This document shows, piece by piece, positions 7,058-17,500 of a stretch of 64,000 bases of DNA. The notes under the pieces are model-generated. The model searched no databases, was not told where the DNA came from, and saw only the letters and a program-made list of their open reading frames with translations. The position numbers and the translations under genes were made by a program. Every line of letters begins with the position of its first letter. Positions within the stretch are counted from its first letter, which is position 1. The stretch lies in assembly GCA_937924525.1 (NCBI GenBank), contig CALDSU010000006.1:1-64000 (forward strand), in the 5' to 3' direction. Origin of the DNA: an uncultured Bryobacteraceae bacterium. GTDB lineage: Bacteria > Acidobacteriota > Terriglobia > Bryobacterales > Bryobacteraceae.

Positions 7058-9586
7058 TCAATGATTCTCGGCGAACTCGCGGGAAGAGATCACCGCCCAA
7101 ACGAAATCGGCCAGCGCCTGGCGCCGGTCCGGTTGCGCGGCAAGCAGTTGTTCCAGGCTGTCGATTTCTTCGCGCGTGGGGAAACGCGTCAGCGCCGCCA
7201 GGTAGAACTGCTCGATGATGCGCGCGTTCGGCGCGTTCTGGCTCAGCAGGCGGTCCAGCCGGCCGCCGGAAGCGACGGCTTTGGCCGTGTACGCCTCTCC
7301 GGCCAAACGATGCAGCGCCTGGCCGAGGTTCGCCTTGCCGTCGCGCTCGGGAAGGCTCAACCGGTTTGGCCGGCCGTACAGATCGAGAAAGCGCGAGTAG
7401 AACCAGTCCGGCTCGCGCAATTGCACCGCGCGCGTTCCCGCCGGCGCCTGCGCGGTGGCCTTGGCCGGATCCAACACGCCGTTGGTGAACCTTTCGGGAA
7501 CTCCGGTGACGTCGGAAATGGCGTCCAGCAGCACCTCGGCTTCCAGCGGCCGCGGCCAGGCGTGCGAGTAGTTCAGCCGGTCATCCCGGTTGGTGGCGTT
7601 GGTTTCGCTCGCAAGCTGGTAGGTCCGCGACAGCACGATGCGGCGCATCAGGTGGCGCAGGTTGTACCCGTGGCGGCGCAGGTCCTCGGCCAGCGCCGCC
7701 AGCAGTTCGGGATGCGTTGGCGGATTGGTCGAGCGGAAATCGTCCACCGGATCCACCAGTCCGCGTCCAAAGAACCAGCCCCACAGCCGGTTGGCAATCG
7801 CTTCCGCGAAGTACGGATGCGCCGTCATCCAGCGCGCCAGGTGCCGGCGGGGATTCTCGCGCGCAGGAATGGGCGGCGCGACGCCGTCCAGCAACGCGGG
7901 CTTTAGCTCCACCTTGGTTCGTGGGTGTTTTAGCTTCAAGTCGTCGCTGCCCCCGACGTCGGCCGAACCGAGATCGTCCATCCGCGGATGGTCGAAGATC
8001 ACGTACTCGTTGCCGTTAAACCCCAACTTGAACAGCGGCCCGAAGAACGCCGCCATGCCCCAGAACTGATCCTGGCTCCAGTTCTCATACGGATGGTTGT
8101 GGCACTGCGCGCAATCCAGCCGCCGCCCGAAGAAGACGCGCACTTCCTCAGCCATCGTGTCCGCCGGGGTGCCGATCACGTCGTACGGCAGGTAGTGGCG
8201 GGACGCGGGGTCATAGCCGGAAGCCGCGAGCCGCTCGCGCGCCCACTCGTCATACGGCTTGTTGCGCTCAATGCTCTCGCGGATCCACTCGCCGTACGCC
8301 TGGCTCCACTTCGGCTGAATGCCATTGGCGAACAGCGCCACACGGAACACGTCCGAGAAGCGGAACGTCCAGAAATCGACGAACTCCGGCGATCCGATCA
8401 GCGTGTCGGCCAGCTTTTCCCGCTTGCGCGGATCGGGGCTGGCGAGGAACTCGCGCACCCGCTCCGGCGGCGGCAGCGTGCCGGTCAGGTCGAGGCAGAC
8501 GCGCCTCAGGAACTCGGCGTCGGACGACAACTCGGACGGCACGATGTGAAAGCGCCGCAGTTTCGCAAAAACGAGCTCGTCGATATAGTTCACGCGCGGC
8601 ACGGCGGGGTATTTCGCCACGGGATCGCCGATCACGCCGGCCGCGGCGCTGGCCACCTGTCCGGCGGCCCGAATCAGGATCGAGGTTTCCCCTTTGCCCC
8701 GCGCGGTGATGACGCCATCGGCGGAGACTTCCGCCACGGCGGTGTGGTTCGACTGATACACCACCTGGTGCGTCAGGTCGTCCCGCGAGCCATCGGAGAA
8801 GTGCCCCGTCACCAGCAGGCGGTGGCGTGCGCCCGCGCGGAGGGTGACCAGCGGCGGAAACACCTCCAGCCGCGCCAGCCGCGTCTGGCCGGTCTGCGCC
8901 GCGGCATCGGCCGGCGCTCCGCGGCGAATCCAGTCCAGCAGCAGCGCGTAGTCCGGCGAGTCGGCGCGGAAACGCCGCCCTCCGCCGTGCGTGACCTCTG
9001 CGGTGGCCTTGCGCAGCAACAGGCTCTGTTCGGGCTGCTTCAGGTTCACCCGCGGGACACGTTCGCCCTTTGCTTCCTTGGTCAGCACCTGGTAGACGCC
9101 GCCCTGCACAATCCATTCATGGTCTTCCGCCGGGTGCGCGCCCCCGGCGGAGAGTTTGAAGCCGCCTTTGCCCTTCACCCCGCCGTGGCACGCGGCGCTG
9201 TTGCAGCCGTGTTTGGTGAACACGGCCTCGACGTCCCGGTCGAAGCGGACCTCGCGGACGCGCGCCGCCTCCTGGACGCGGAGGGCGGCGCGAGCGGTAC
9301 GGCCGCCATAGCTGGCGTGCAAAGCCGCCGCGCCATCTCCTTGCGCCGTGACGAGCCCCGCGGCGGCGATCCGCACCGCGCCGGCGGGCGTCGCCGACCA
9401 CGCGGCGTCCGCGGTCACGTCCACCTCCATGCCGTCGGACATCCGGGCGATGGCGACAAACTGCTGGCGCGCGCCTGCGCCGGCGAGCGTAGCCGTCTCC
9501 GGCATGACCTGCAACGACCACACTTTGGGCTCCCCCGCGCCCAGCAACGGGACGGCGATCGCCAGGGAGCACCATCGCAGCGTCAT
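7058..9586 (-). CDS. Exported DUF1549/DUF1553 protein with N-terminal Ig-like (Big_2) domains, locus A
   Basis: The 842-residue protein has a short signal sequence (about residues 1-18), then a bacterial Ig-like Big_2 domain (about 22-105) and a second Big_2-like stretch near 245-310. A cytochrome-like motif CNSAACH (residues 128-134, spacing CX4CH) follows the first. DUF1549 (PSCyt2) then spans about 330-540, with FAKLRRF, DLTGTLPPPERV and CAQCHNHPYENW (CxxCH at 492-496). DUF1553 (PSD1) fills the C-terminal part, with AIANRLWGWFFGRGLVDPVDDFR. This is the planctomycete-cytochrome family of unknown function; the CxxCH motifs could bind haem c outside the membrane. It overlaps the upstream PPC-like gene by an ATGA and is coupled to the DUF1501 gene downstream. 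Confidence 0.9.
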   Translation of the reverse strand: MTLRWCSLAIAVPLLGAGEPKVWSLQVMPETATLAGAGARQQFVAIARMSDGMEVDVTADAAWSATPAGAVRIAAAGLVTAQGDGAAALHASYGGRTARAALRVQEAARVREVRFDRDVEAVFTKHGCNSAACHGGVKGKGGFKLSAGGAHPAEDHEWIVQGGVYQVLTKEAKGERVPRVNLKQPEQSLLLRKATAEVTHGGGRRFRADSPDYALLLDWIRRGAPADAAAQTGQTRLARLEVFPPLVTLRAGARHRLLVTGHFSDGSRDDLTHQVVYQSNHTAVAEVSADGVITARGKGETSILIRAAGQVASAAAGVIGDPVAKYPAVPRVNYIDELVFAKLRRFHIVPSELSSDAEFLRRVCLDLTGTLPPPERVREFLASPDPRKREKLADTLIGSPEFVDFWTFRFSDVFRVALFANGIQPKWSQAYGEWIRESIERNKPYDEWARERLAASGYDPASRHYLPYDVIGTPADTMAEEVRVFFGRRLDCAQCHNHPYENWSQDQFWGMAAFFGPLFKLGFNGNEYVIFDHPRMDDLGSADVGGSDDLKLKHPRTKVELKPALLDGVAPPIPARENPRRHLARWMTAHPYFAEAIANRLWGWFFGRGLVDPVDDFRSTNPPTHPELLAALAEDLRRHGYNLRHLMRRIVLSRTYQLASETNATNRDDRLNYSHAWPRPLEAEVLLDAISDVTGVPERFTNGVLDPAKATAQAPAGTRAVQLREPDWFYSRFLDLYGRPNRLSLPERDGKANLGQALHRLAGEAYTAKAVASGGRLDRLLSQNAPNARIIEQFYLAALTRFPTREEIDSLEQLLAAQPDRRQALADFVWAVISSREFAENH

Positions 9587-11286
9587 CGTGCTCTCTCCGC
9601 CGTCTCCCGGCTGCTGGTCAGCACGGGATTCTCCACCACCAGCAGCGGCAACTCGCGCCGCGCCACCACCGGGCCGGGCTTTCCGTCCTGGACCGTTCGC
9701 ACCACCAGTTGCATCCGGCGCGGCTCGCGAAGCGGCGGCGCGTCGGGCGCGGCGGTCAGCGCCAGCGTCGCCCGGTATGCCTCCGGCGTATACCGCTCGA
9801 GTTTGCCGCCATTCGGCAGCGGCGGCTTCGGCGGATCGAACGCCGACCCGGGCAGCGCCTGGACGCCCGCCGGCAGGTTCTCCGCCTGGACGAGAAGCAG
9901 ATCCTGGTATCCTTCTTCCCGCTCCACCAAGACCGTGACCGGCTTCACCTCTCCCGGCGCCAGATTGAGATGCGTTTCGCTGAAAGTGACCTTGCCGAGA
10001 TGGGGCAGGCGCGGCCGCACACAGACGCGGTAGGCAAAGCTCTCGCCGCCGTGGTCCGGGGTCAGATCGCGGATTTCGAGCGTGTACTCTCCCGCCGCGG
10101 GCATGCCGAAGACGGTCTTCGGCTCAATCATCTTCATCATGTACAGGCCGTTGTTGTTCCGCTTGGTGTACACGTTGGTCACCGCTTCCCGCCCTTCGGC
10201 GTCCAGGACGCGCACCACCGGGTTGAAGATGGGCATCGTCTCGCGGGGAGTTTCGATCTCAAGGGCAAGCTCTTGCGGCTGATCGACGCGGAAGCGGATG
10301 CGCTGGATGAGCCCAGGCTCGCGGATGACGCCCTGGACCAGCGCGGGCAGCTTCATCTCCGGAATGCGCGCTTCGGATTCATCGGCGGCCTGATACGTTT
10401 CCATCGCCGGCTGGCCGCCCCCGCGCCCCCGCCCGGCGACGCGGGCCATCCAGTCGGGGGAGAGCGGGCGGGTGAACTCGCGCTCGTTCCAATGGCCGGA
10501 CGCCGAAACTGGCGGGCGTGGTTCGGCCGGCGACACGGTCAGGCGGTAAACGCTGTCGGGACCCGAGATTCCTTGAAAGGCCTCCACCCGCAGGAGGTAG
10601 CGGCCCTGGCGGGCGAAGCGATGCCGCAGCCTCGCGTCCGTGCTTCGCCCGGGATAGGACAATGGCTCGTCATGATAGGCGATGCGCTTCCAGCGGCCCG
10701 CGTCGAACCAGCTTCCCGCGGGCTCAAACAACGCCAGCGCCGGATCGAAACCCGGAACGCCCGCGCGCGCCACGAACCAGAGTTCCTGGCCGGCCTGCGC
10801 CTCGAACTCGTAGGAGTCCGTCTCCCCCAGAAGCGCCAGCCGTCCAAAAATCTCCGCCGGCAAGCGCTCCAGCCAGGCGGGCTCGACCGCGGCGGGCTCC
10901 GCGGTCACATGGAACCTGAGTTCGTTGGTCAAACCGCGGGAAGTCATCAGCCGGAAAGGATATTCGCCGGGAGCGGCATCCTCCGCGATGCGCACGTCCA
11001 TCTGGACGAGGTCGAGCGGCGGAGCGGGTTTGGCCGGCGACCGCGCCGGAGACGGTTCCCGCGCGATGCTCACGATGCTCGCGAGGAGCGGCGCCTGCGC
11101 GAACCAGACCCCAGCCGTCTGCGCCAGTGACACACCGCGCACCGTCATGCGGACCGTGGTTCCGCGCTGCCCCCCGAAGGGAAACGCCGAAAACGCGCGC
11201 GGCTCCGGCGCCGGGGCGTCCGCCGGGAAGGCCGGCGCGGCCACCGCCACCAATACCAAACGCCCAAGCGACTCGCGCCATCGCAT
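9583..11286 (-). CDS. Exported protein with PPC-type beta-sandwich domains, locus A partner
   Basis: The 567-residue protein starts with a signal peptide (to about ADA at residue 24). It shows the layout of secreted proteins with pre-peptidase C-terminal (PPC)-like beta-sandwich domains: a region with FGRLALLGETDSYEFEAQAG (about 145-165), RYLLRVEAFQG near 230, and TYKRNNNG-type loops and GEYTLEIRDLTPDHGGES near 410-430. No catalytic domain is recognisable, so it is probably a binding or scaffold protein acting outside the inner membrane. Its stop overlaps the start of the DUF1549 protein (ATGA), and it is the first gene of the three-gene locus A operon. Similar genes commonly accompany this cytochrome/DUF1501 pair in Acidobacteria and Planctomycetes. 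Confidence 0.75.
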   Translation of the reverse strand: MRWRESLGRLVLVAVAAPAFPADAPAPEPRAFSAFPFGGQRGTTVRMTVRGVSLAQTAGVWFAQAPLLASIVSIAREPSPARSPAKPAPPLDLVQMDVRIAEDAAPGEYPFRLMTSRGLTNELRFHVTAEPAAVEPAWLERLPAEIFGRLALLGETDSYEFEAQAGQELWFVARAGVPGFDPALALFEPAGSWFDAGRWKRIAYHDEPLSYPGRSTDARLRHRFARQGRYLLRVEAFQGISGPDSVYRLTVSPAEPRPPVSASGHWNEREFTRPLSPDWMARVAGRGRGGGQPAMETYQAADESEARIPEMKLPALVQGVIREPGLIQRIRFRVDQPQELALEIETPRETMPIFNPVVRVLDAEGREAVTNVYTKRNNNGLYMMKMIEPKTVFGMPAAGEYTLEIRDLTPDHGGESFAYRVCVRPRLPHLGKVTFSETHLNLAPGEVKPVTVLVEREEGYQDLLLVQAENLPAGVQALPGSAFDPPKPPLPNGGKLERYTPEAYRATLALTAAPDAPPLREPRRMQLVVRTVQDGKPGPVVARRELPLLVVENPVLTSSRETAERAR

Positions 11287-11332
11287 GATGAGTCCGCCGT
11301 TCGGTTTGCTGCGTATCGGACTGTGTTTCGGA

Positions 11333-12238
11333 CTACTTCGATTTGCCGGCTTCCCGCCAGCGCTGCCACTCCAACCCCGGCCGGTCCACGCGGAACTGCA
11401 CCAGCCGGCCGTGCTCCACTTCCGTCACATAGCAAGTGCGGCCGTCCGGGCCGCCAAAACACAGGTTGCTGGGCCGGGCGCCCAGCACATCGATCTCGCG
11501 CAGGACCTGGCCGGAGGGCGACACTTTCACCACCGTGCCCTTGCCGTACCGCGTGATGTACAGATTGCCGTCCACGTCGCAGCGCATGCCGTCGAAGCCG
11601 TGGTCGGGAAACTCGATCAGCAGCCGTTTGTTCTTCAGATCGCCGTTGCGCTGAATGTCGAATTGCCAGACTTTGCGCTGCACGGTCTCATTGACGTAGA
11701 GCTTGCGCCCGTCCGGGCTCACTTCAATGCCGTTGGTGGTGCCCATCTCTGCGGCCACTTTGGAAAGCTTGCCCCTGCGGTCCACCTTCCAGACCTGTCC
11801 GGTGCTGTTGGTCCAGTCCGGGTCGCTGGCGTAGAGCGTGCCGTTCGGAGCGATGGCCAGGTCGTTCGGCTGGTGCATGGTGGGGTCGTGCGCGAACACG
11901 CGCACCTGGCGCGTGCGCGGATCCACCGTGAGCACGTTGTGGTGCGCGTAATCGGCCAGGTACATCCAGCCTTGCTTGTCGAAGCGGATGCCGTTGGCCA
12001 GGCTGCCGCCGGTCATCTCCAGGAAGACTTCCCCTTTGCCGTCCGGCGTCACGCGGCCCACGGTTTCCTTGCGCGCGAAGCTGACGGCGTAGATGTTGCC
12101 GTCGCGATCGCAGGCGGGGCCTTCGATCTCTTTGGTAAAGCTGTTTACCGCGGTGAGCGGCGTGGCGACAAAAAGGGTTTCTCCGGAAGCCATGGCGATC
12201 ACCGGCAAGAGGAGCGCAAACAATAAGTTCGCCGACAT
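11333..12238 (-). CDS. SMP-30/gluconolactonase-like exported beta-propeller protein
   Basis: From the ATG at 12238 the protein has 301 residues, with an N-terminal signal peptide (MSANLLFALLLPVIAMASG). The reading frame is open further upstream, but that part overlaps the divergent creatininase gene and lacks family similarity. It shows SMP-30/NHL propeller repeats: EGPACDRDGNIYAV, NGIRFDKQGWMYLAD, NDLAIAPNGTLYASD, NGIEVSPDGRKLYVNE and DGMRCDVDGNLYITRYG. The metal-binding glutamate, asparagine and aspartate positions of the family are kept. Family members are Ca/Zn-dependent sugar lactonases or related hydrolases. The signal peptide suggests a periplasmic site. Substrate unknown. Confidence 0.9.
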   Translation of the reverse strand: MSANLLFALLLPVIAMASGETLFVATPLTAVNSFTKEIEGPACDRDGNIYAVSFARKETVGRVTPDGKGEVFLEMTGGSLANGIRFDKQGWMYLADYAHHNVLTVDPRTRQVRVFAHDPTMHQPNDLAIAPNGTLYASDPDWTNSTGQVWKVDRRGKLSKVAAEMGTTNGIEVSPDGRKLYVNETVQRKVWQFDIQRNGDLKNKRLLIEFPDHGFDGMRCDVDGNLYITRYGKGTVVKVSPSGQVLREIDVLGARPSNLCFGGPDGRTCYVTEVEHGRLVQFRVDRPGLEWQRWREAGKSK

Positions 12239-12313
12239 GAGCGGATTGCGCTTAGTATATTGCAGCGCGGTTGCTCCGGGCAATGCCAGAGGGCTATCCT
12301 CGCAGACGAAGCC

Positions 12314-13090
12314 ATGAAACTCCCTCGACTCCTGTTTGCGGAAATGACCCGCGAAGGCCTGCGGGCGGCGGCCGGCGACGCCCTGGTGGTGCTGCCGCTG
12401 GGCGCCACCGAGCAGCACGGGCCGCACCTGCCGGTGGGGACCGACTACTTCACCGTGGAACACGTCGCGCGCGCCGCCGGAGCGCTGGCGGCGGAAGAGA
12501 TCCCGCTGCTGGTGGCGCCCGCCCTTCCCTTCGGCTGCTCGCAACATCACATTCCCTTCGGCGGCACGTTCTCCCTGACCACCGAGACGTATTACCAGGC
12601 CGTGCGCGACCTGACGCTGGCGGTGATCCGCAGCGGATTCCGCCGCCTGTTCCTGCTCAACGGGCACGGCGGCAACCACGAACTGGCGCAACTGGTGGCG
12701 CGCGATCTTGCCCTCGAGCATCCGGCCCACATCGCCGCCGCCTCGTATTGGAACATCGCCTGGGACGCGCTGGTCGCCGAACAGGCTCATGTCGGCATGG
12801 GCTTGCCCGGACACGCCGGCATCTTTGAGACTTCGGTGATGCTCGCGCTGCGCGAGGAACTGGTGGCGCGCGACCGGCCCCACCGTGACAACGTTTCGGA
12901 CAGCGACCCGCGAGGCTTCGCCAAACCGTACCGCGCGGAGTTTCACGGCTGGTGGCAAGCCGTCAACGGTTTTACCGACAGCCCGGACCGGGCCACCGCC
13001 GAACGCGGCCACCGCTACACGCGCGCCATCAACCAGGCAGTGGCGCAGGCGTTCCTCGAGTTTTACCGCGCCTGCGAAGCTACGCCATGA
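12314..13090 (+). CDS. Creatininase-family amidohydrolase
   Basis: The 258-residue protein starts at the ATG at 12314 (MKLPRLLFAEMTREG); the frame is open upstream to 12260 but the extension is not family-like. Metal-binding landmarks of the creatininase family are present: GATEQHGPHLPVGTD, HHIPFGGTFSLT, LLNGHGGNHEL and GHAGIFETSVML, giving the Glu, His, Asp and His ligands of a two-metal site. Family members open cyclic amides (creatinine, the formamide of MftE-type or riboflavin-pathway substrates) and many are unassigned. It is divergent from the SMP-30 gene and its end overlaps the end of the DUF1501 gene by 11 bases. Role inferred only as hydrolysis of a small cyclic amide. Confidence 0.9.
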   Translation: MKLPRLLFAEMTREGLRAAAGDALVVLPLGATEQHGPHLPVGTDYFTVEHVARAAGALAAEEIPLLVAPALPFGCSQHHIPFGGTFSLTTETYYQAVRDLTLAVIRSGFRRLFLLNGHGGNHELAQLVARDLALEHPAHIAAASYWNIAWDALVAEQAHVGMGLPGHAGIFETSVMLALREELVARDRPHRDNVSDSDPRGFAKPYRAEFHGWWQAVNGFTDSPDRATAERGHRYTRAINQAVAQAFLEFYRACEATP

Positions 13091-14564
13091 TCTCTTTGAT
13101 CGGCTGCCCGTAGTCGATCTCAAGCCGCTGCTGGCCCGGCACGTCCAGGCGGCGCGGATCCAGCCCCAGCTGATGCAGCACGGTGGCGTGGATGTCGGTG
13201 ACGTAGTGCCGGTCCTCGACGGCGTGAAATCCCAGTTCGTCCGTAGCCCCGTGGATGACGCCGCGCTTCAGGCCGCCGCCTGCCATCCACACGGAAAAAC
13301 CAAAGGGATGATGGTCGCGGCCGCCCTTGGCGCCCTCGACGCCGGGGGTACGCCCGAACTCCGTGCCCCACACCACGATCGTTTCATCCAGCAGGCCGCG
13401 CTGCTTCAAATCCATGATCAAGCCGGCGATGGGCTGATCGACCTGCGCGGAGAGCTTGCTGTGGTTCTTCTGCAATTCTGCATGCGCGTCCCACTCGCCG
13501 CCATTGCCGCCGCCGTGATACACCTGCACGAACCGAACCCCGCGCTCGACCAGCCGCCGCGCCGCCAGACAACGCTCCCCGAAGGTGCGCGTCACGTCGT
13601 GGTCGAGCCCGTAGAGCTTGCGGACGTGCTCTTTCTCTTCCTGGAAGCGGAACACTTCGGGGATCGCGGTCTGCATCCGGAAGGCGAGTTCGTACGACTT
13701 GATGCGCGCCTCCATCGCCGGGTCGTCCGGGTAGCGCACCGCCGCGAGCTTGTCGAGCTTGCCAATGAACTCGAACTGCTTTCTTTGCTCCTCGCGGTAC
13801 ACCTCGCCCGAAGGCGCGGCGAACGGGAGCGGGTTTTCGGGGTCGAGCGAAAGCTCCACCCCGGCGTGCGCGGGTCCCAAGTAGGAGGCTCCGGACGCCA
13901 TCGCGCCGCCGCAACAGGAACCCACCTGCTCGCCGAGCACCACGAACTGCGGCAGGTTCTCGTTCAACGAGCCCAGCCCATAGTGCACCCAGGCGCCAAT
14001 GGTCGGGAAGGAGCCGTCGAAAATGTGCCGCCCGGAGTGGAACTGATACTGCGCCCCGTGGTCGTTGTCCGTGGTCCAGACCGAGCGGATGAACGCCAGG
14101 TCGTCGACCACCGTGCCCAGGTGAGGCCACCAGTCGGTCATCTCAATGCCCAACTGCCCGTACTTGCGGTAACCCACCTGCAAGGGCAGAATGTTGAGCA
14201 TCAGCTTGCGGGCTTCCGGTACAAACTCGCGGACGTTCTTGGCGGTCAGCGGATTCTCCAGAACGCTGCGGTGCGGAGTCTCGCCGATGGTCTTGCCCGC
14301 GTACTTGTTCAGCTCCGGCTTGGGGTCGAAGGACTCCAAGTGACTGGTGCCCCCCTGCATAAACAGCCAGATCACGCTCTTCGCCTTGGGAGGATGATGC
14401 GGTTTTCCGTCCGGCGGACGCCAGGCTCCCTCCGTCGTGCTCGCTTTCGCGATGCCGTCCTTATGCAGCATCGCGCCAATCACGAGACCGGCGAAGCCCA
14501 TGCCGCAGTCCACCAGGAAGTTGCGCCGGTCCAGCCGGCCGCAGGGAGGAAGTTTCCAGTTCAT
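13080..14564 (-). CDS. DUF1501 family exported protein, locus B
   Basis: This 494-residue DUF1501 protein has a twin-arginine-like start (GRLDRRNFLVDCGMGFAGL, about residues 9-27). The full set of family blocks is present: VIWLFMQGGTSHLESFDPKP, WTTDNDHGAQYQFHSG, GSFPTIGAWVHYGLGS, QVYHGGGNGGEWDAH, VVWGTEFGRTPGVEG and GRDHHPFGFSVWMAGGG. It follows the large cytochrome/DUF1549/DUF1553 gene by 26 bases on the same strand, so the two are likely co-transcribed. Function unknown; the family fold resembles alkaline phosphatase/sulfatase enzymes, and the export signal places it outside the cytoplasm. Confidence 0.92.
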   Translation of the reverse strand: MNWKLPPCGRLDRRNFLVDCGMGFAGLVIGAMLHKDGIAKASTTEGAWRPPDGKPHHPPKAKSVIWLFMQGGTSHLESFDPKPELNKYAGKTIGETPHRSVLENPLTAKNVREFVPEARKLMLNILPLQVGYRKYGQLGIEMTDWWPHLGTVVDDLAFIRSVWTTDNDHGAQYQFHSGRHIFDGSFPTIGAWVHYGLGSLNENLPQFVVLGEQVGSCCGGAMASGASYLGPAHAGVELSLDPENPLPFAAPSGEVYREEQRKQFEFIGKLDKLAAVRYPDDPAMEARIKSYELAFRMQTAIPEVFRFQEEKEHVRKLYGLDHDVTRTFGERCLAARRLVERGVRFVQVYHGGGNGGEWDAHAELQKNHSKLSAQVDQPIAGLIMDLKQRGLLDETIVVWGTEFGRTPGVEGAKGGRDHHPFGFSVWMAGGGLKRGVIHGATDELGFHAVEDRHYVTDIHATVLHQLGLDPRRLDVPGQQRLEIDYGQPIKEIMA

Positions 14565-14590
14565 TCCGTCAGGCCTCCTCAGGCATGGAG

Positions 14591-17500
14591 TTATCGTATG
14601 GTGACGAATTCGGTGTGGTTCAGCAGCGCGTGCACGAAGTTCTCCCTCGCGCGCGCCGCGGGTTCCGCGGCGGGATCCACGGTGGTCTCCCGGCGGGATG
14701 CGAAACGGGTCAGTTTGGACGGATCCCGATGTAACGCCGTCTGTTCAGACAGAAACTCGCGGCTGGCGGCGAGTTCTTCCGGGGAGGGCGGCAGGCCCAG
14801 CACGGTTTCGAACGCCACCCGGACAAACGGGTCCGGCTGGACGCCCCCACGCTGCTCCAGGCTGCGCGCCAGGCGCCGGGCGGCGTCCAGCGTCAGCAGG
14901 CTGTTCACGCTGGCCAGCGCCTGCTGCGGAACGACGCTCTCGGGACGCGAGTAGCACTCAACCGGCGTCGGCTGGTCGTACAGCCGCAGGAACTCCACCT
15001 GCGAGTCCGGGGTGTGCCGCAGGTACAAGCTGCGGCGTTGCGAGGTCAATCCCAGCGATTCATCCAGGTCAGGCCCGCCTTGGGTGAAATCCATCACCCC
15101 CGCCAGAAAGAGGGCGGCGTCGCGCACTACTTCGCCCTCCATGCGCCGGGTGTGCATCCGCCAGAAAAACTCGTTCTCGGGGTCTACCTTCTGGCTGGAG
15201 GCGGGCAGGTTCGCGCCCGACGAAGCCATCCGGTAGGCGCGCGAGGTCACCAGCAGCCGGTGGAGTTTTTTCATGCTCCAGCCCGAGTCCATGAACTCGA
15301 CCGCCAGCCAATCCAGCAGCGCCTGGCTGACCGGCGGCTTGCCCCGCTTGCCGAAATTGGTCACGGTCGGCACCAGACCCCGGCCGAAATGGCGCATCCA
15401 AATATGGTTCACCGCGACGCGCGCGGTCAGGGGATTGTCGCGGCCGCTGATCCAGCGCGCCAGCGCCAGCCGGCGTCCGCTGCTGGTGTCCTGATAGCGC
15501 GTGATGATCGGCGTGTAGCTCTCGCTGGCGGCGCCGAGGACCTTGGCTGCGGCCTCCAGGCGGGTTTTCGCCGCCGCCACCAGCTTGTCCAATTCGGCGC
15601 GGTCGGCTGGCGTGGCCCGTTGCGCCTCGGCCAGGAATTGCGTCGCTTCGCCGACATCGGCTTCCGCCTGCGCCACGGCGGCGCGGCGCTCGGCTTCCCG
15701 CGCGGCTTGCGCCAGTTCCTTGGTCCGCGGCTCGTCCGGCTGCCGGACCGCCGCGACATCCGCTTCGATCCGCGCTTTCCACGCGGGGACCGCCGCCCGT
15801 TTCGCCGCCAGTTGCTTTTCCAGGCGCGCCACGCGGGCTTCGGCTTTCCGGAGAACCGCGGCGGGATCTTCCGCCGGCATCGCATCGATCCACCGCGCCA
15901 ACTGTGCGACGTCCTCGGCGGCCAGCGGATTCAGCCCATGCGGCATGCGCGGCGTCGCTTCGCCGCGGACATAGCGCATCAGCGGACTCCGACGGCTGTC
16001 CCCAGGCACGATCGCCGGACCGTGCAGCAGACCGCCACGCCGCAGCGCCTCGAGGTTTCCGACGGCGAGTCCGTTCCGGGTGGCCGCGCCGCCGTGACAT
16101 CCCTGGCAACGCTTCCGCAAGAGCAGGCGCACGGGTTCGGGGAACTCCAGTTTCGGCTCGGCGACTACGCCGGACGCCGGCGGCAGGCCCTGCGCCTGCT
16201 TCACACTCTCCCGGGCATTGGCGAGAGCGCGTTCGAGCAAGCGTACCTCCCGCTCCGCCTCGGCCACCAGATCCCGCGCGACGAACTCGCGCAGATCCGG
16301 CGCCGCCGCCTCCAAGGGGAGCTTGACCGGTTCGATCGCCGGCTTCCAATCGCCCAGCACCGCCGGGATGCCCGGCTGGATCTCCTTGGACAAATCGGGA
16401 TTGCTTTCCTCGCCGCGGATGAGCCGGAAGGTCTTGTCGTAAATCGGCGGCGAGTACGGCTCCACGGTGCCCTTGCGCGCGCCCGTTTCATAAACGCGCG
16501 CCAGTCCATCCTCCTTCACGTTCGGCTGCCCGGGGACCCGATCCGTCCGGATGTCGTGCGGCTCAAAAAACGCCCGCAACTGGTAATACTCTTCCTGCGC
16601 GATCGGATCGTACTTGTGGTCGTGGCACCGGGCGCATTTCATCGTGACGCCCAGCACGCCCACCGCCAGGTGCTCAACCGTGTCCTGGAGCCACACATGG
16701 CGATTGAACCGGTGGAAGTTCCGCGCCAGGTATCCGGTGGCGCGCTGCATGTTGTCGTCGTTGGGGGCGATCTCATCGGCGGCGAGCATCTCGACCAGCA
16801 TGCGGTCGTAGCCCTTATCTTGGTTCAGCGACTCGATGATCCAGTCCCGCCAGCGCCAGATATGCGGAAAACTGAACCGGTGATCGCCGATTTCGCGCCG
16901 CCCGAACCAATCGCTGTAGCGCCAGATGTCCATCCAATGGCGGCCCCAGCGCTCGCCGTAGCGCGGGCTGGCCAGCAGCCGGTCTACGAGTTTTTCGTAA
17001 GCGTCCGGCGCGCGATCCGCCAGGAACTCGCGCGTTTCGTCCAGCGTTGGCGGCAAGCCGGTCAGGTCGAGGTACAGCCGGCGCACCAGCAGGCGCGGAT
17101 CGGCGTCCGGCGCGGGCGTGAGGCCCCTCTTCTCCCACTCGGCCATCAGGAACGCATCCACCGGGTTGCGCCCCCACCGCGCCTGGCGCACTTTTGGCGG
17201 CGCCGGGCGCACGGGTTTCTGAAAGGCCCAGTGGCTGCGGTCCGGCTGGGAACGGGTGAGGTTCGTGGGCTGCGCCAGCGGGGCGTCGTAGGGGGCTCCC
17301 GCCTTGATCCACGCGACGATTTTCGCGATCGTCTCCTCGGGCAGCTTCTCGCCGTTGAGCGGCATGCCCGGCTTCTTCTCGTGCCGCAGCCGCTTGATCA
17401 GCAGGCTGGACTCGGCTTGGGCCGGGTCCACCCCCGGACCGTGATCGCCACCCTCAAGGAGCTTGGCGCGGCTGGTCAGGTCGAGCCCGGAGGCGCGGCC

